Assembly: GCA_029216955.1 (NCBI GenBank)
Contig: JANAVB010009598.1
Coordinates: 25,228,551-25,292,550 of the forward strand
Length of the DNA: 64,000 nt
Direction of reading: 5' to 3'
Origin: Iris pallida
Taxonomy: Eukaryota; Streptophyta; Magnoliopsida; Asparagales; Iridaceae
Made by a program: the position numbers and the translations under genes
In this document: positions 22,680 to 33,915 of the stretch, one piece after another
Position numbering within the stretch: the first letter of the stretch is position 1
Layout of the letters: every line of letters starts with the position of its first letter
Notes under the pieces: generated by a model
Seen by the model: only the letters and a program-made list of their open reading frames with translations
What the model was told of the DNA's origin: nothing
The model's database searches: none

Positions 22680-24398
22680 TATACTGATGTCATTTATCAT
22701 GCTAAGTGCTATTTGGATATGTTAGATAGCTTTCAGTCATTTACAATGGGAGTTGTACAGTCTCTTCAAACAGAGGTCTTACTCGAACACCCAGATGATT
22801 CATATTTTGTTGTCCCTTCTCGAAAGAGAGGCGAGAGTCCAATACTTTTTAGTAAAGGGCCAGAACAAAAATTCAGCTATACGGATGATAGCAAAAATAA
22901 CGATATGGGACATCTCCAACTTCGTCGTTATAGTCAACAATCAAAAGACATCATCTGAAAGATGGGTTATGACTTCAAGAATGGCCTCAACTACGGTAAG
23001 GATAGAAGAACTCCTATCCGTACGGTTGTTTCGAAAGAAAAATCAGAGATGTACTACAACAGAACAAAAAGAGGTCTCGGATATGCTTTACCTCCGGTAT
23101 TATCTCCAGCAGCCTCCGAGTCTGATAGTGAGGAGCGCTCTAACTCTTCTGATTCCAGATCTTGGGATTCTGTCACCAGTATTGGTCAGGTTCATCGATT
23201 GATTGTATTTTCTAACATGGTCTCCGCTGAACTTCCAGAAGGTTATGACGAAGATATCGAAAAAAATCCCGAAATAGATCCTTGGGCTCAACAAATGGAT
23301 ACCCAATGGGAACTCCGATTTGAACAACGAGAACCTCCTACCGAAGATCAATTGGTCCAAATTGACGTAGGAGAAAACGGGTCACCTCGTCCAATATTCA
23401 TCAGCAAGAATCTCCCCGAGGCGGATAAGCAAGAATTAATTCTTCTTATTCGAGAATACATTGATGTCTTCGCCTGGAGTTATGAAGACATGCCAGGTTT
23501 AGATTATAAAATTGCTACTCATAAACTGAATATTTTGCCTAATGCAAAACCAGTTAAACAGCAGCAGAGGCGGTTCAAGCCAGAAATGATGGACGCAATT
23601 GATGATGAAGTCAAAAAGCTCATAGCTTTTGGCTTTATTCGAGAAGAACAACATCCAGATTGGGTAGCCAATGTTGTCCCAGTCTTGAAGAAGAATGGCA
23701 AAGTTCGAGTTTGTACCGACTTCCGGGATCTTAATGAAGCCTGTCCAAAAGACGAGTTTTCTCTCCCTATCACAGATGTCATAATTGACAACACTTGTGG
23801 GTTTGAAAGGATATCCTTCATGGATGGATTCTCCAGATACAATCAGATTCAGATGAATCCTGAAGATGAAAAACACACTTCTTTCTGCACTCCTCGCGGA
23901 GTCTACTGCTATACCGTGATGCCATTCGGTCTCAAGAACGCGGGTGCAACTTACCAACGAGCTATGAGTACCATCTTTTGAGATCATCTTCGTAAGACTG
24001 TTGAATGTTATGTCGACGATATTGCTGTCAAGAGTCGTCTAAAGGAAGATCACATCAAAGACTTAAGAACAATCTTCAATCTGATGCGCCAACATCAACT
24101 CAAAATGAATTTCACCAAGTCATTCTTGGGTGTCTCTAGTGGCAAATTTCTTGGCTTCGTCATTACCTCTAAAGGTATACATGTGGATCCCGATAAGATC
24201 AAAGCCATTCAAGAGATGCGTCCTCCACGCAACTTAAAAGAGCTACGAGGATTCCAAGGTCGACTTGTATACATTAGTAGATTCATTTCAAATCTGTCTG
24301 GACGTTGCAGACCATTTACTCAGCTAATGAAGAAGGGTATATCTTTCATTTGGACCGAAGAATGTCAACAAGCATTCGATGACATAAAGTGATATCTC
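22680..24398 (+). pseudogene. Element B reverse transcriptase
   Basis: An acidic N-terminal stretch leads to KPVKQQQRRFKPE, then the RT core: GFIREEQHPDWVANVV, RVCTDFRDLNEACPKD, VMPFGLKNAGATYQRAM and CYVDDIAVKS with both catalytic Asp residues. In-frame TGA codons at 22956, 23979 and 24390 interrupt it. D has sense codons at all three positions (lysine, arginine CGT and glutamine CAA). Otherwise the frame is open. Confidence 0.93.
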
Positions 24399-25300
24399 AT
24401 GAACCCACCAGTCTTGGTGCCACCGATCTCGGGCATACCATTCTTAATGTATGTTCGTGCTGTAGATCATTCATTGGAAGCTTTACTTGCCCAGAAGAAC
24501 AAAGAAGGTCATGAACAAGCCATATACTATCTTAGTCGTACTATGATTGGTACCGAACACCGTTATAGTCCGGTTGAGAAAGAATGCTTAGCTCTTATGT
24601 TCGCTATTCAAAAGACAAGACATTACATCATTGGACAAACTATTCATGTCATCTTCCGAGTTAATCCTATTCGGGTACTGATGAAGAAGCCAAGTACACT
24701 CAACTCTCGATTGGCGACATGGGCCATTCTGCTAGCTCAATATGACATGGTTTATGTTCCACAAAAATCTGTTAAAGGTGAAGCACTGGCGGACTTCTTA
24801 GCGGCTCATCCTATTCCAAAAACATCTAAACTTTACGATGAAATTCCAGATGAGATATTGGAATCAAATATAATCTCCGAAGAATTTCTTACTTGGCGTA
24901 TATTCTTTGACGGTGCATCCAGGATCGGGCCGAATGGTGCCATTGTCGCAAGAGTTGGGGTTGTTCTTATTTCTCCAGACGGGTCAACTATCCAAAGAGC
25001 CTATTCCCTAGATGAACCCTGCTCCAACAACGTAGCAGAATATAATGTTCTTCTCATTGGCCTTCAATTAGCTAAGCAACTAGACGTCGAATATCTTGAA
25101 GTCTATGGTGACTCCAAGCTGGTTGTTAACCAGGTTAGAGGAACCTATGAAGTTCGTCATCAAGATCTAGTGCCTTATCATGAAGCTGCGACTCATATGG
25201 CTACATCTTTCAAGGCTTTCTTCATTGAATATGTTCGACGAGCTTGTAACACTGAAGCAGATGCTTTGGCCAATCTTGCAGCAGTCTTAGCCATACCTGT
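24399..25300 (+). pseudogene. Element B RNase H and second (aRH-like) RNase H
   Basis: The first, Ty3-type RNase H region has HSLEALLAQ and IYYLSRTM with KECLALMFAIQKTRHY. The second begins at about 24890 with IFFDGASRIGPNGA (Asp), AEYNVLLIGLQLA (Glu) and VYGDSKLVVNQ (Asp), followed by NTEADALANLA. Two consecutive RNase H-like domains are a known acquisition of Tat elements. The frame is open through here. Confidence 0.9.
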
Positions 25301-26656
25301 TAAAAGACAACAGGTGGTGGTTGTCTCTAATCGGGAATTGTTTTGCATCGAAAACAATCGCAATATTGAGTTCAGTAATTTTACTGAGGCCAATGTTATC
25401 AATGAAGATTGGAGAGCTCCCTTCATCGACTTCGTGGTCCATGATATACTTCCCGAAGATCCCAAGGAGGCTACGAGTATTGGTCGACGATCTCTGCGAT
25501 TCTACTACGATCAGACTACTAAGACTCTCTACCGACGGACTTATGACGGTCTTCTCTTACGCTGTCTTGCTGGTGATGAAGCAAAACAAGTGTTACGTGA
25601 AGCTCACGATGGTGTTTGCGAAGCACATCAACCCGGTCCTAAACTACAAGATCGTATCCGACGTATGGGTTACTATTGGCCCTCTATGGTATCTGATGCC
25701 ATCGAATATGCAAGAAAATATCGAGCTTGTCAAGTCCATGCAGATTTCATTCACCAACCGTCGAAATTTCTATATCGAACTGCTGCTTTCTGGCCTTTTG
25801 AAGCTTGGGGCATGGATATTATAGGTCCTATCAACCCTTCTTCTTCTAGAGGACATCGGTTCATACTAGCAATAACCGATTACTTCTCCAAATGGGCTGA
25901 AGCTATACCTCTGGCTGAAGTCAAAACAGCAGCGTCATCAACTTTGTCAAACATCATGTCATCTATAGATTTGGTGTACCGTGAAGGATCATTCACGACA
26001 ATGGGCCACAGTTCATTAGCCAGAAGTTTACCAGGTTTTGTGATGATCATCGGATTGACAATGTCGCTTCGACAGCTTATAATCCTGCTGCTAATGGTTT
26101 AGCTGAAGCATTTAACAAGACTATTATCAAACTCCTTAAGAAGTTTGTATCTACTAACAAACGGAATTGGAATGAGAAACTTGGAGAATGTCTATGGGCC
26201 TACCGCACTACGGTCCGTAACCCTACAGGCTGTACACATTTTTCTCTTGTGTATGGTTGTGAAGCAGTTCTACCTTTGGAACTTCAGATCCCATCCCTGC
26301 GGATTGCCATTGCCAATGAGCTCACTACAGAGAACAACGACCTTCTTCGACTTCAAGAATTAGAAGCGCTCGACGAAAAATGGTTATTGGCTCAACATCA
26401 TATTGAGTTATATCAAGCCCGAATCTTAAAAGCTTTTAATCGCAAAGTTAAGGTCAGAGTTTTTCAGAAAGGAGAACTGGTTCTAACCGTCAGACGTCCT
26501 ATGACCATGACTCATATGAGCAAAGGCAAATTTGACGCGAAGTGGGAAGGTCCATATGTTGTGAGCAAAGTCTTCTCAAATGGAGCCTATCAACTTACAG
26601 AGTTGGATGGTCGAGTTGCAATGATGCCTATCAATGGCAAATTCCTTAAAAAGTAA
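25301..26656 (+). pseudogene. Element B integrase
   Basis: Zinc-binding part: HDGVCEAH, with the Cys pair reading YRAC (first Cys is Tyr). Core: MDIIGPINPSSSRGHRF (Asp). A frameshift near 25945 breaks the core; the HDNGPQ-equivalent and the Glu-bearing NGLAEAFNK are in another frame (26000-26120). The C-terminal part in 26249-26656 is open (ELVLTVRRPM, FDAKWEGPYVV), ending FLKK. No chromodomain is visible, as expected for a non-chromovirus. Confidence 0.9.
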
Positions 26657-26703
26657 TATGTATGAATGTAAAAGAAATTTCTTATAAATACGACAAAACA
26701 ATT

Positions 26704-26730
26704 CATAAATAAAATTTTATTTTATTCATC
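26704..26730. terminator. Bidirectional poly(A)-signal block (B)
   Basis: ATAAATAAAATTTTATTTTA is close to a palindrome and offers AATAAA on both strands. It lies between the integrase stop (26656) and the end of minus-strand aORF2. The same block is at 63747-63771 in D. Confidence 0.65.
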
Positions 26731-26750
26731 ATAAATGGTGTTACAAGATA

Positions 26751-27078
26751 TCATGGACGGGAATCACTATCGTCCTTCTTGAAGACAAGACGAGGACCAC
26801 TACCGTCCTTTTCAAAAAATGTAATCGATAAAAGAGCTGAGAATATCCTTGCTCGAGCCCACCAGAAATTTGTAAGCGGCCATCCTCATGGCTTCTTCCT
26901 CGTCCGTCATTCCTGGTTCAAGTAGGAAGTCCAAGATATCCCTTGGTGGTTTTGGAACAGACGAACCTTCGTCCGCCTCTGTCTGCTTGGGCTGGATCAT
27001 CTCGATTGGACGTTCCTCAGTGCCCGCTTCAACCTTCGGGGCGACCTTAGCCTTCTTAGATGCATCTCCAGACGACAT
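26751..27078 (-). CDS. aORF2: short antisense ORF, conserved in element D
   Basis: Starts at ATG 27078 on the minus strand. As it stands it is 88 codons, stopping at 26812; a one-base change in a T-run there hides a C-terminal tail whose frame continues to 26751 and matches the D copy. Core block: PPRDILDFLLEPGMTDEEEA then RMAAYKFLVGSSKDILSSF. It is Lys/Glu-rich at the N-terminus with no signal peptide or membrane segment. A TATA box lies 50 bp upstream. It converges with the integrase gene. I recognise no family; conservation with D in the same place suggests a real protein. Confidence 0.6.
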
Positions 27079-27125
27079 CTTTATATTGAAGAGTGAAAGT
27101 GATCATTCCATCTAAATTTCTATTC

Positions 27126-27133
27126 TATTTATA
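27126..27133 (-). promoter_or_regulatory. TATA box of antisense aORF2
   Basis: Minus strand TATAAATA within CTATAAATAG, about 50 bp upstream of the aORF2 ATG. Confidence 0.6.
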
Positions 27134-27173
27134 GACAGAGATTCGTGAAACAACGAAGCGACACATTCATCTG

Positions 27174-27500
27174 ATGGTTCGCCCATTCATTACATTCATT
27201 CGACGGTTCGCCCGTTCATTACATTCATCCAACGGTTCACCCGTTCACTACATTCATCCGACGGTTCGCCCGTTCATTACATTCATCCGACAGTTCACCC
27301 GTTCATCCATTCATCCGACGGTTCGCCCGTTCATTACATTTATCCGACGGTTGACCCGTTTATCCATTCATCCGACTGTTCGCCCGTTCATTACATTAAT
27401 CCGACGGTTCATCCATTCATACATTCATCCGACGGTTCGCCCGTTCATTACATTTATCCGACGGTTCACCCGTTCATCCATTCATCCGACGGTTCACCCG
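27174..27500. repeat. 29-bp minisatellite (left part)
   Basis: About 11 copies of a 29-bp unit with core TCATCCGACGGTTCGCCCG followed by TTCATTACA. It starts about 40 bp upstream of the aORF2 TATA box and is continued on the other side of the LARD-like insertion. Confidence 0.9.
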
Positions 27501-30500
27501 TGTCACGACCCGCACCCACTGTTAGGGTACGAGAACGTAACTACGCCCAGCGTACGTTGCAGTGTCGGCGGTAGAACGCTGTCCTAGGTCAAAATATTTA
27601 ACAATATAATGCTAAACAGTTTATACTCCCCGAATGGGGGTGACATAGCAGATACAGACTCAATCACATCTAAGGTAGAGCATGATAAGGATATATAAAA
27701 CATAAAATCCAAAAGAGGTACAACAGAGAGAAATCTATGTGTCTAAGATACACAAATCCATAAATACATCTCAAATCTCCAAACTCAGATACAGTAATCC
27801 ATAAAGTAAACACAACTCCAGACAATTGAAATAACTATCTAAACAACCTCTAATGTGTCTCCTCTAGGCTAGCAGGCAATCTCCAGGCTATCTGTAAAAT
27901 TTATCAACAGGTCCAGTCAGGACAGGAGCGAGCACAGTACATCTCAACAGTTCATAGCAGGTTAGAAAATATAATCATGCAGTAAAGTAAGATACATGTA
28001 CTGAAAGAAATACGGTATGTAAACAGAGAGAGAACTGTAATAGAAATATCTACTATAAATAGAGAACTAACATGTGGCTAGTGAGTCAGAGTACAACATG
28101 GACATGTAAATGGCATGGGATGATTCTGATAAGACACTACGGAATGTTTCTGATAAGATACTACTGGTATATTATTCACATGTCCACTTCTACTCTCCCG
28201 TACCCCAATCAATACACAAGGATCCAACCAGGTTATGTTATGATTCCATGCAAGGCCCCTGAAGGGTGATACATGGATGTCCCATAAATGGAGATTCTAG
28301 GAAACCCAATAAACGGGATAAGGATTCAAGGAAGACTCTGTGATCATGAGAGTACATGTCACAAGTGATCAATGAACCAATGATGCATAGTGATACGCCA
28401 TGTAAGTGAAACGTACAGAACATGAAGTACCCGATGCTCCCTAAGGATAACATCTCAAGAAGGGATCCATAGAGTACCAATCCGTGTGACCAACGTGACA
28501 GTACAAGTAAACTAATTTAATGCAGGAAATAATTCTAAGCAGAATATGAAATGATCAGAGAATGTACTCGCCTGATAACCTGAACAGCTGATAAGTATAG
28601 GGGGTCCAACTGAAGCCACAGAGTCCTATTTAAAGCAACACAGGTTACCAGGTGTTCAAGTTGTAATAAATGAATCTCTATAATCAATCTACCTTATCCT
28701 AGGTTCTTCTAAGTCAAAACAACTCTAGGTCAACTCCGGTCAATAATTTAGTTAAACTAGGTCAAGTGTTGACTTGCAGTTGACTTTGGATCAACTGGTC
28801 AACTCTGGTCAAACAGGGTCCATTCTAGTCTAATTATTAAAGATATAAAGTGTACTCCGTTATTCGTACGTCGAAACTTATGACACGCAAATCGAGATAA
28901 GATGGTCAATTGTAAAGTCAATAATCTTATTATAGTGATCCACGTGTCCATCTTATCAATTTCAGCGATCTGAGATCACTAGAATTGACTGAGCTCAGTT
29001 TCGTTGTACAAATCCCGAAATACGAACATTATAAGAATTAATTATTAATTAATTATAAAAAGGTTAAAATCAGAGAAATTATCAACAAACATTGTCGGAC
29101 GATGAAATAAACATCACCAACGTGTCCAGAATGGTCAAATTAGATAAGATAGCCTACCCATCGGTCCAATTTGGACACAAGGGCAAAAAGGTAATTTCGG
29201 GTCAAAATGGTATCCGTGTCGGAGCCATTTTGTACCAAAAAACGTGCAAAAAAATAAGTCTATAAAATATAACAAATTATATGTCCACAAAACCAGAATG
29301 ACGATACGAACCCAACGGTATCTCCAGAATTGGATTCCGTTGATCCGATCTCAATTTGGTCCGTTGACCAGAACTTGGAATTCCGGTTTGCACGGAAATA
29401 CATGCCGGAGCCAAAGTTCTCAAAACTCAGCAAACTACATGTCAACGTGTCCAGAATGATGATACAAACTCAACGGTATATCCGGAATTGGATTCCGATG
29501 AGCCGATCTCAAAATGACCCGTTGACCCGGATATTGGTATCCGACTTGCACCGAAATGCGTACCGGATCCAATGTCCACCAAAACCTATCAAATTATATG
29601 TCAACGAGTCCAGAACGACGATACGAACTCAACGGTATATCCGAAATTTGATTCCGATGAGCCGGCATCAAAAAGTCCCGTTGACCCAGAATGTGGGACC
29701 CACTTTGTACCGAAAAACGTGTCAGGGCCCACGTTCTCCAAATCTAACAAATTTTATATAAAAATATGCCAGAACGACGCCATGAATCTAATGGTAGTGT
29801 CAGAAATGAAATCTGGAGTCCTGTGTTCAAAAATAAAATTTTACAAGTTGGAAATTATGAATTCGGACGGCCAACTTTGGCGTCGAATTCAACCAATCAA
29901 ACAAGCTCACAATGAAACAAAACTGGAGGGGTAGAAAGAGGGTTATACGTCGCGCCAGAGAGTGAGGCGGCAGACCCAAGGGGGTCTCTAGAGTTCGTCT
30001 GCCGTAGGGGAGGCCAGCCACGATGGCGGCGGCCGGCGGTGGAGCTCGCACGCGCGTGGCCAGGGCCGCCCGTGCAACTGCTGATGCGCGCTCGCGCTGT
30101 GTGCTCGCGCTGGCCTGCTGCGGCGCGCTCGACGGCGGTGCTCGGTCGGTCTAGGCACGCCGATGGAGTCGGGGGTGGTGGTGGTTCGATTGGTGGTGGC
30201 GGCCATGGAGTTGATGGTGGTGGAGGAATGGATGAGGAAGAAGGAGATGGAGGAGGAGGAGGGAAGAAGGTGCTGGTGGGTGGCAGTGATGGCCGGCCGA
30301 GCTCGGCCAGGAAGGGGTTGTCGGGCTCGGCCAGGTTGCTCGGGGAGATGCTGGTGTAGTGGTAGTGGTGTTGTTGTAGTTGTTGTTGTTGGTTTTGAAG
30401 TTGTGTTGAAAAAAAATAGAAAGGGAGAGAGAGAGAGAGAAAGGATAATTGTGAGAGAGGGAGGAGAGAAAAAAAGCCTTCGCTAGAAGTTAGGGCCGGC

Positions 30501-31476
30501 CAAGTTGGCTGTGAGGGTTTGTGGGAAATTGATGAGAGCTGGAGGGAAATTGATGGTGAGGATTAAATGAGGGAAATCAATGGCTAGGAATGAATTGTAG
30601 GGGAAATTGGCCATTCCTATGGGAATTTAATATCAATAGAATTTCTATTAAATATAAAAAAATAGGTAGAAAGAGTAATTGATATTTTTGGGCAAAAAAA
30701 TATGAGGGTGTTATGATGGAGAGTAACATGGAGCTGGGCTGGACTCGGTGGAGCCGGATTGGGTCAAAACCGGACATTACGAAATAAATGAATTAAAAAT
30801 AAGTGTCGATAATCATGGGTAAATAAGTAGCACATAGGGATTCCAATAAATGGGACACAAGTGTAGGACGGGTAGTAGGCTCAATGTGGGCCATGTCCAT
30901 AATTGGGGCTGACAGGTTTTGGTCGAGATGGTACCCATAAATCAAGTTGGAAGATAAATGTGACTCCGTGGGATGAAATAAAATCGGGTCACGTGTCGAG
31001 AAAGTTGTGCGAAGCAAATGGAGCACAAAATGGCGTGTCTGAGTGGGACACGAAGGTCATGGGTGACGAGCGTCTCGAATAGATCATGCATGAGAAGTTG
31101 GTTTCAAGAAACTGACTGGTTTTGCGCTCCCAAATTAAAAGTCACGGTAACGTGCTAAAAATGATCAAGGAAAAGAGTGGGAAAATTAATTAATAATCAA
31201 ATGGTCTAAATCGACCCGAAGTTCTGCGAAGCAAAAAGAGCACAAGGGAACAAGTCTGAGTGGGACACTATATACCATCATGAAGGTAATCATGTCCACT
31301 CCAAAACTCGTAAAGAAGATTTCCAGAGTTGAACATCCCTGACACTCCAAATATCAAAGGCACGGAAAAGCACACTTAAGAAAAAATAACAGAATATATT
31401 ATTTATCGAAACCAATCAATCAGAAAATAAAATAAAATAAATAATAAAAATCAACCCGAAATTCAGGGTGCTCACA
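27501..31476 (-). repeat. LARD-like 3' LTR (3,976 bp)
   Basis: Aligns along its length to 33916-38251. It lacks a 338-bp block present in the other LTR (breakpoint at TATAC, 29944-29948) and has one copy of a 20-bp unit (30107-30126) that is tripled in the other. It contains 158-bp tandem subrepeats, a GC-rich core (about 29945-30360) and a (GA)n run near 30428. Open frames here are low-complexity and probably not genes. Confidence 0.93.
29273..29747. repeat. 158-bp tandem subrepeats in LARD LTR (copy 1)
   Basis: Three adjacent units start with CAAA(T/C)TA(T/C)ATGTC at 29273, 29431 and 29590, then a diverged one at 29748 and a weaker unit upstream (from about 29090). Unit lengths are 158, 159 and 158 bp. 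Confidence 0.85.
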
Positions 31477-31510
31477 TCCTACCCACCTTATAAAAATTTC
31501 GTCCTCAAAA
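31477..31510 (-). other. LARD-like PPT region
   Basis: The minus strand reads GAGGACGAAATTTTTATAAGG then TGGGTAGGA immediately before the LTR start TGTGAGCACC. Element A has the same GAGGACGAAATTTTT motif before its 3' LTR, and this is a familiar pre-PPT block in plant gypsy elements. Confidence 0.75.
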
Positions 31511-32145
31511 TTAAAATTGTTCATACTCCTCCTAGGTCAAACCCCCACAATCAAAGTCCCAGAACTCAAACAAATCATGTGATTAAAAAGGATGACGTAC
31601 AGGGTCATGGCATATGGTGGTTGTGAAAGTCTCATCTAGGTATACTAGTCATGCTAAACCAAAACGGTCATAGGGTATCAAAACACACAAGCAATCTAGG
31701 GTGCTAAACTAGTAAAGTTACAGAAATAACAAATCATCAAAACTGTAAGACGGTCTACCATCCTATATGAAAACTGGTACTTATCAAAAAAAATAAAATA
31801 AAGGTAACTACTAATTATCTATAAAGGGTACAGAAAAATCAAATTCAAAAGTTAAAGGATTGAAAGTCACTTGCATTGAAATCCAATCACAAAATATATA
31901 CATAGAGAGAGCGTTAGAGAGGGAAAACTAGCATTATGTAATGTTATGTGGTTTGTGTGTGTATAGGTATATGTGAGCAGGTTCATATGGTTAGATAGTA
32001 GGCATGTGTGTAGGTAAAATATACATGAAATTGTACATGAGGACTTGGGTTTCAAACAATAGCTATCCAGTTACACTACTCATGGCATATTGGTTAAACA
32101 ATCTACAATACGCAACTTATTTACTCATAACATGCATGGCTAACC

Positions 32146-32254
<109 letters not shown>

Positions 32255-33857
32255 AGGTAGAGATTTAGTCATGTATCTATATACATTATAACATGTCTGC
32301 CTAAGCTCTATATGTATCTATATAGATATATGAACATAACATAGAGGGAAAAGGGTTAGGTTACATGGCAGTGTATACTAAGTTAGGGTGGGTGTGTCCT
32401 TGTACAGGGTATAGCTTAGTATTGAAAGGTTAAATCCAGTTTTAGTTCAGCATTTACATACAAAATATGAAAATAAGCTAACATTTAAACCAGTGTAATA
32501 TTAATACAATGCAGTCTCAGATTTGACAAATTTAACATAACTTAGCCAATTTCTTTAAAAAATAATAAAATCCTGCATGTAACATACATGTGCAGTGATG
32601 TAAACAAAACTATTAACATGATATTTATATTTAAATTACGAGTTAAGCTAGAAAAAGCAGAGAACCAGAAATATTAGGGTTTTGAAAATTTAACATCAAC
32701 AACATATTAATATGTATTCAGATAGGTGGAAATCAAAGTGTAGCATGCATACGTGTCAGGAAAGTGTCCACTATATATATTCATATATATATTCTCATGT
32801 CCCAATATAAAAATTCAATTCTACGTTAAGACCAACATTTAGATTCCTACCAAGATTGCAAAGCAGGTTATTGACGTAATCAAGACAGTTATTTAATACA
32901 AGAATAATAGCAAGAAAGAAATAACAATAAAATCTGTTTGCTTATTTGTCTTAAAGAAGGAACCCTTTTGAAACCCAGAGCTAAAATATCAATCTAACAT
33001 GAGGCCTTTAGCAAAATCATCGATTAATTGTATTATGAAAAACTCATAGCAAGAAGTTACACAAGGTTTATAAAAATAGCTAAAGCTACATCCTAAGTTA
33101 AATAATAAGAAGCAAAACAAAACAAGACAATTAATAATTTTTTTTTGAAGGACTGCAACAAAAGTAAAGAAAACATGCTCAAAAATATTTAAGGTACAAT
33201 CTGAAAATCATATGCGTCTATCCAAAATCATGGTACTCTAAATCCTCGTCATACTAGTAAGCAAGGCTACGATAATCACAGAGCCCTTGACTTATGCACA
33301 TACCTCTAGAATCATGGTATTTAACATTTTCGCGATGCCGCTAGCTCGGCTGCAAAAATCTTAAATTCCCACACCCGAGAAATATATCCAAAGTCAGACT
33401 ATATGTCCTCACCATACTGGCTAATGTGACTATAGAAGACTAGATTCCAAAACTCAGATGACCTAGCCCATATAATTTCATCTTGACCAAATTTTTTTTA
33501 AATTAAATCAACAATGAATACCCAAAAATCAAATTTATCAACGAACATCAAGATTCAAAAATGAAAAAAATCCTTCAAATCATATAACTACAAACTCGGA
33601 TGCTATAGCTAACGTCAAGATTCAAAATTCAACAATCTTCATCAAAATCAATAAATACAAACTCAAATTCAATAATAATACATCAAAATAAAATTCAACA
33701 ACAGAAAGTAAAGATAAATCAAATCAAGGGAAAAAGAGTTTTCAAATCGAAGTTAAAATAAGATTCTCAAGGGTCGTCCCAGGAATCTCTCAAAGGATCC
33801 TGACTGTGATTGAGTACCTTCAAAAATATATCTTATTCCTACTGCAGGCTGTAGTGG

Positions 33858-33915
33858 TACTCTAGTTCGAATACCACTACACAAACTCGACCTGCATGGG
33901 CCACCACTAAAAATG
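33858..33915 (-). other. LARD-like leader: PBS-position motif and hairpin
   Basis: The minus strand after the 5' LTR reads TTTTTAGTGGTGGCCCATGC, the same leader as element A. About 25 nt further is a perfect 9-bp inverted repeat, GTAGTGGTA...TACCACTAC with a 12-nt loop. The tRNA primer is not identified. Confidence 0.6.

Noticed and set aside
27174..27500. CRISPR-like array of 29-bp repeats
   Set aside because: Units are contiguous without unique spacers and the DNA is a plant retroelement; it is a minisatellite.
29330..29934. ORFs within the 158-bp subrepeats (also 35509-36472)
   Set aside because: Repetitive translation of a noncoding tandem array; frames are not kept between the two LTRs.
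30039..30486. GC-rich ORFs in the LARD LTRs (also 36563-37089)
   Set aside because: The Gly- and Arg-rich frames differ between the two LTR copies, with frameshifts, and show no family similarity; probably noncoding LTR sequence.
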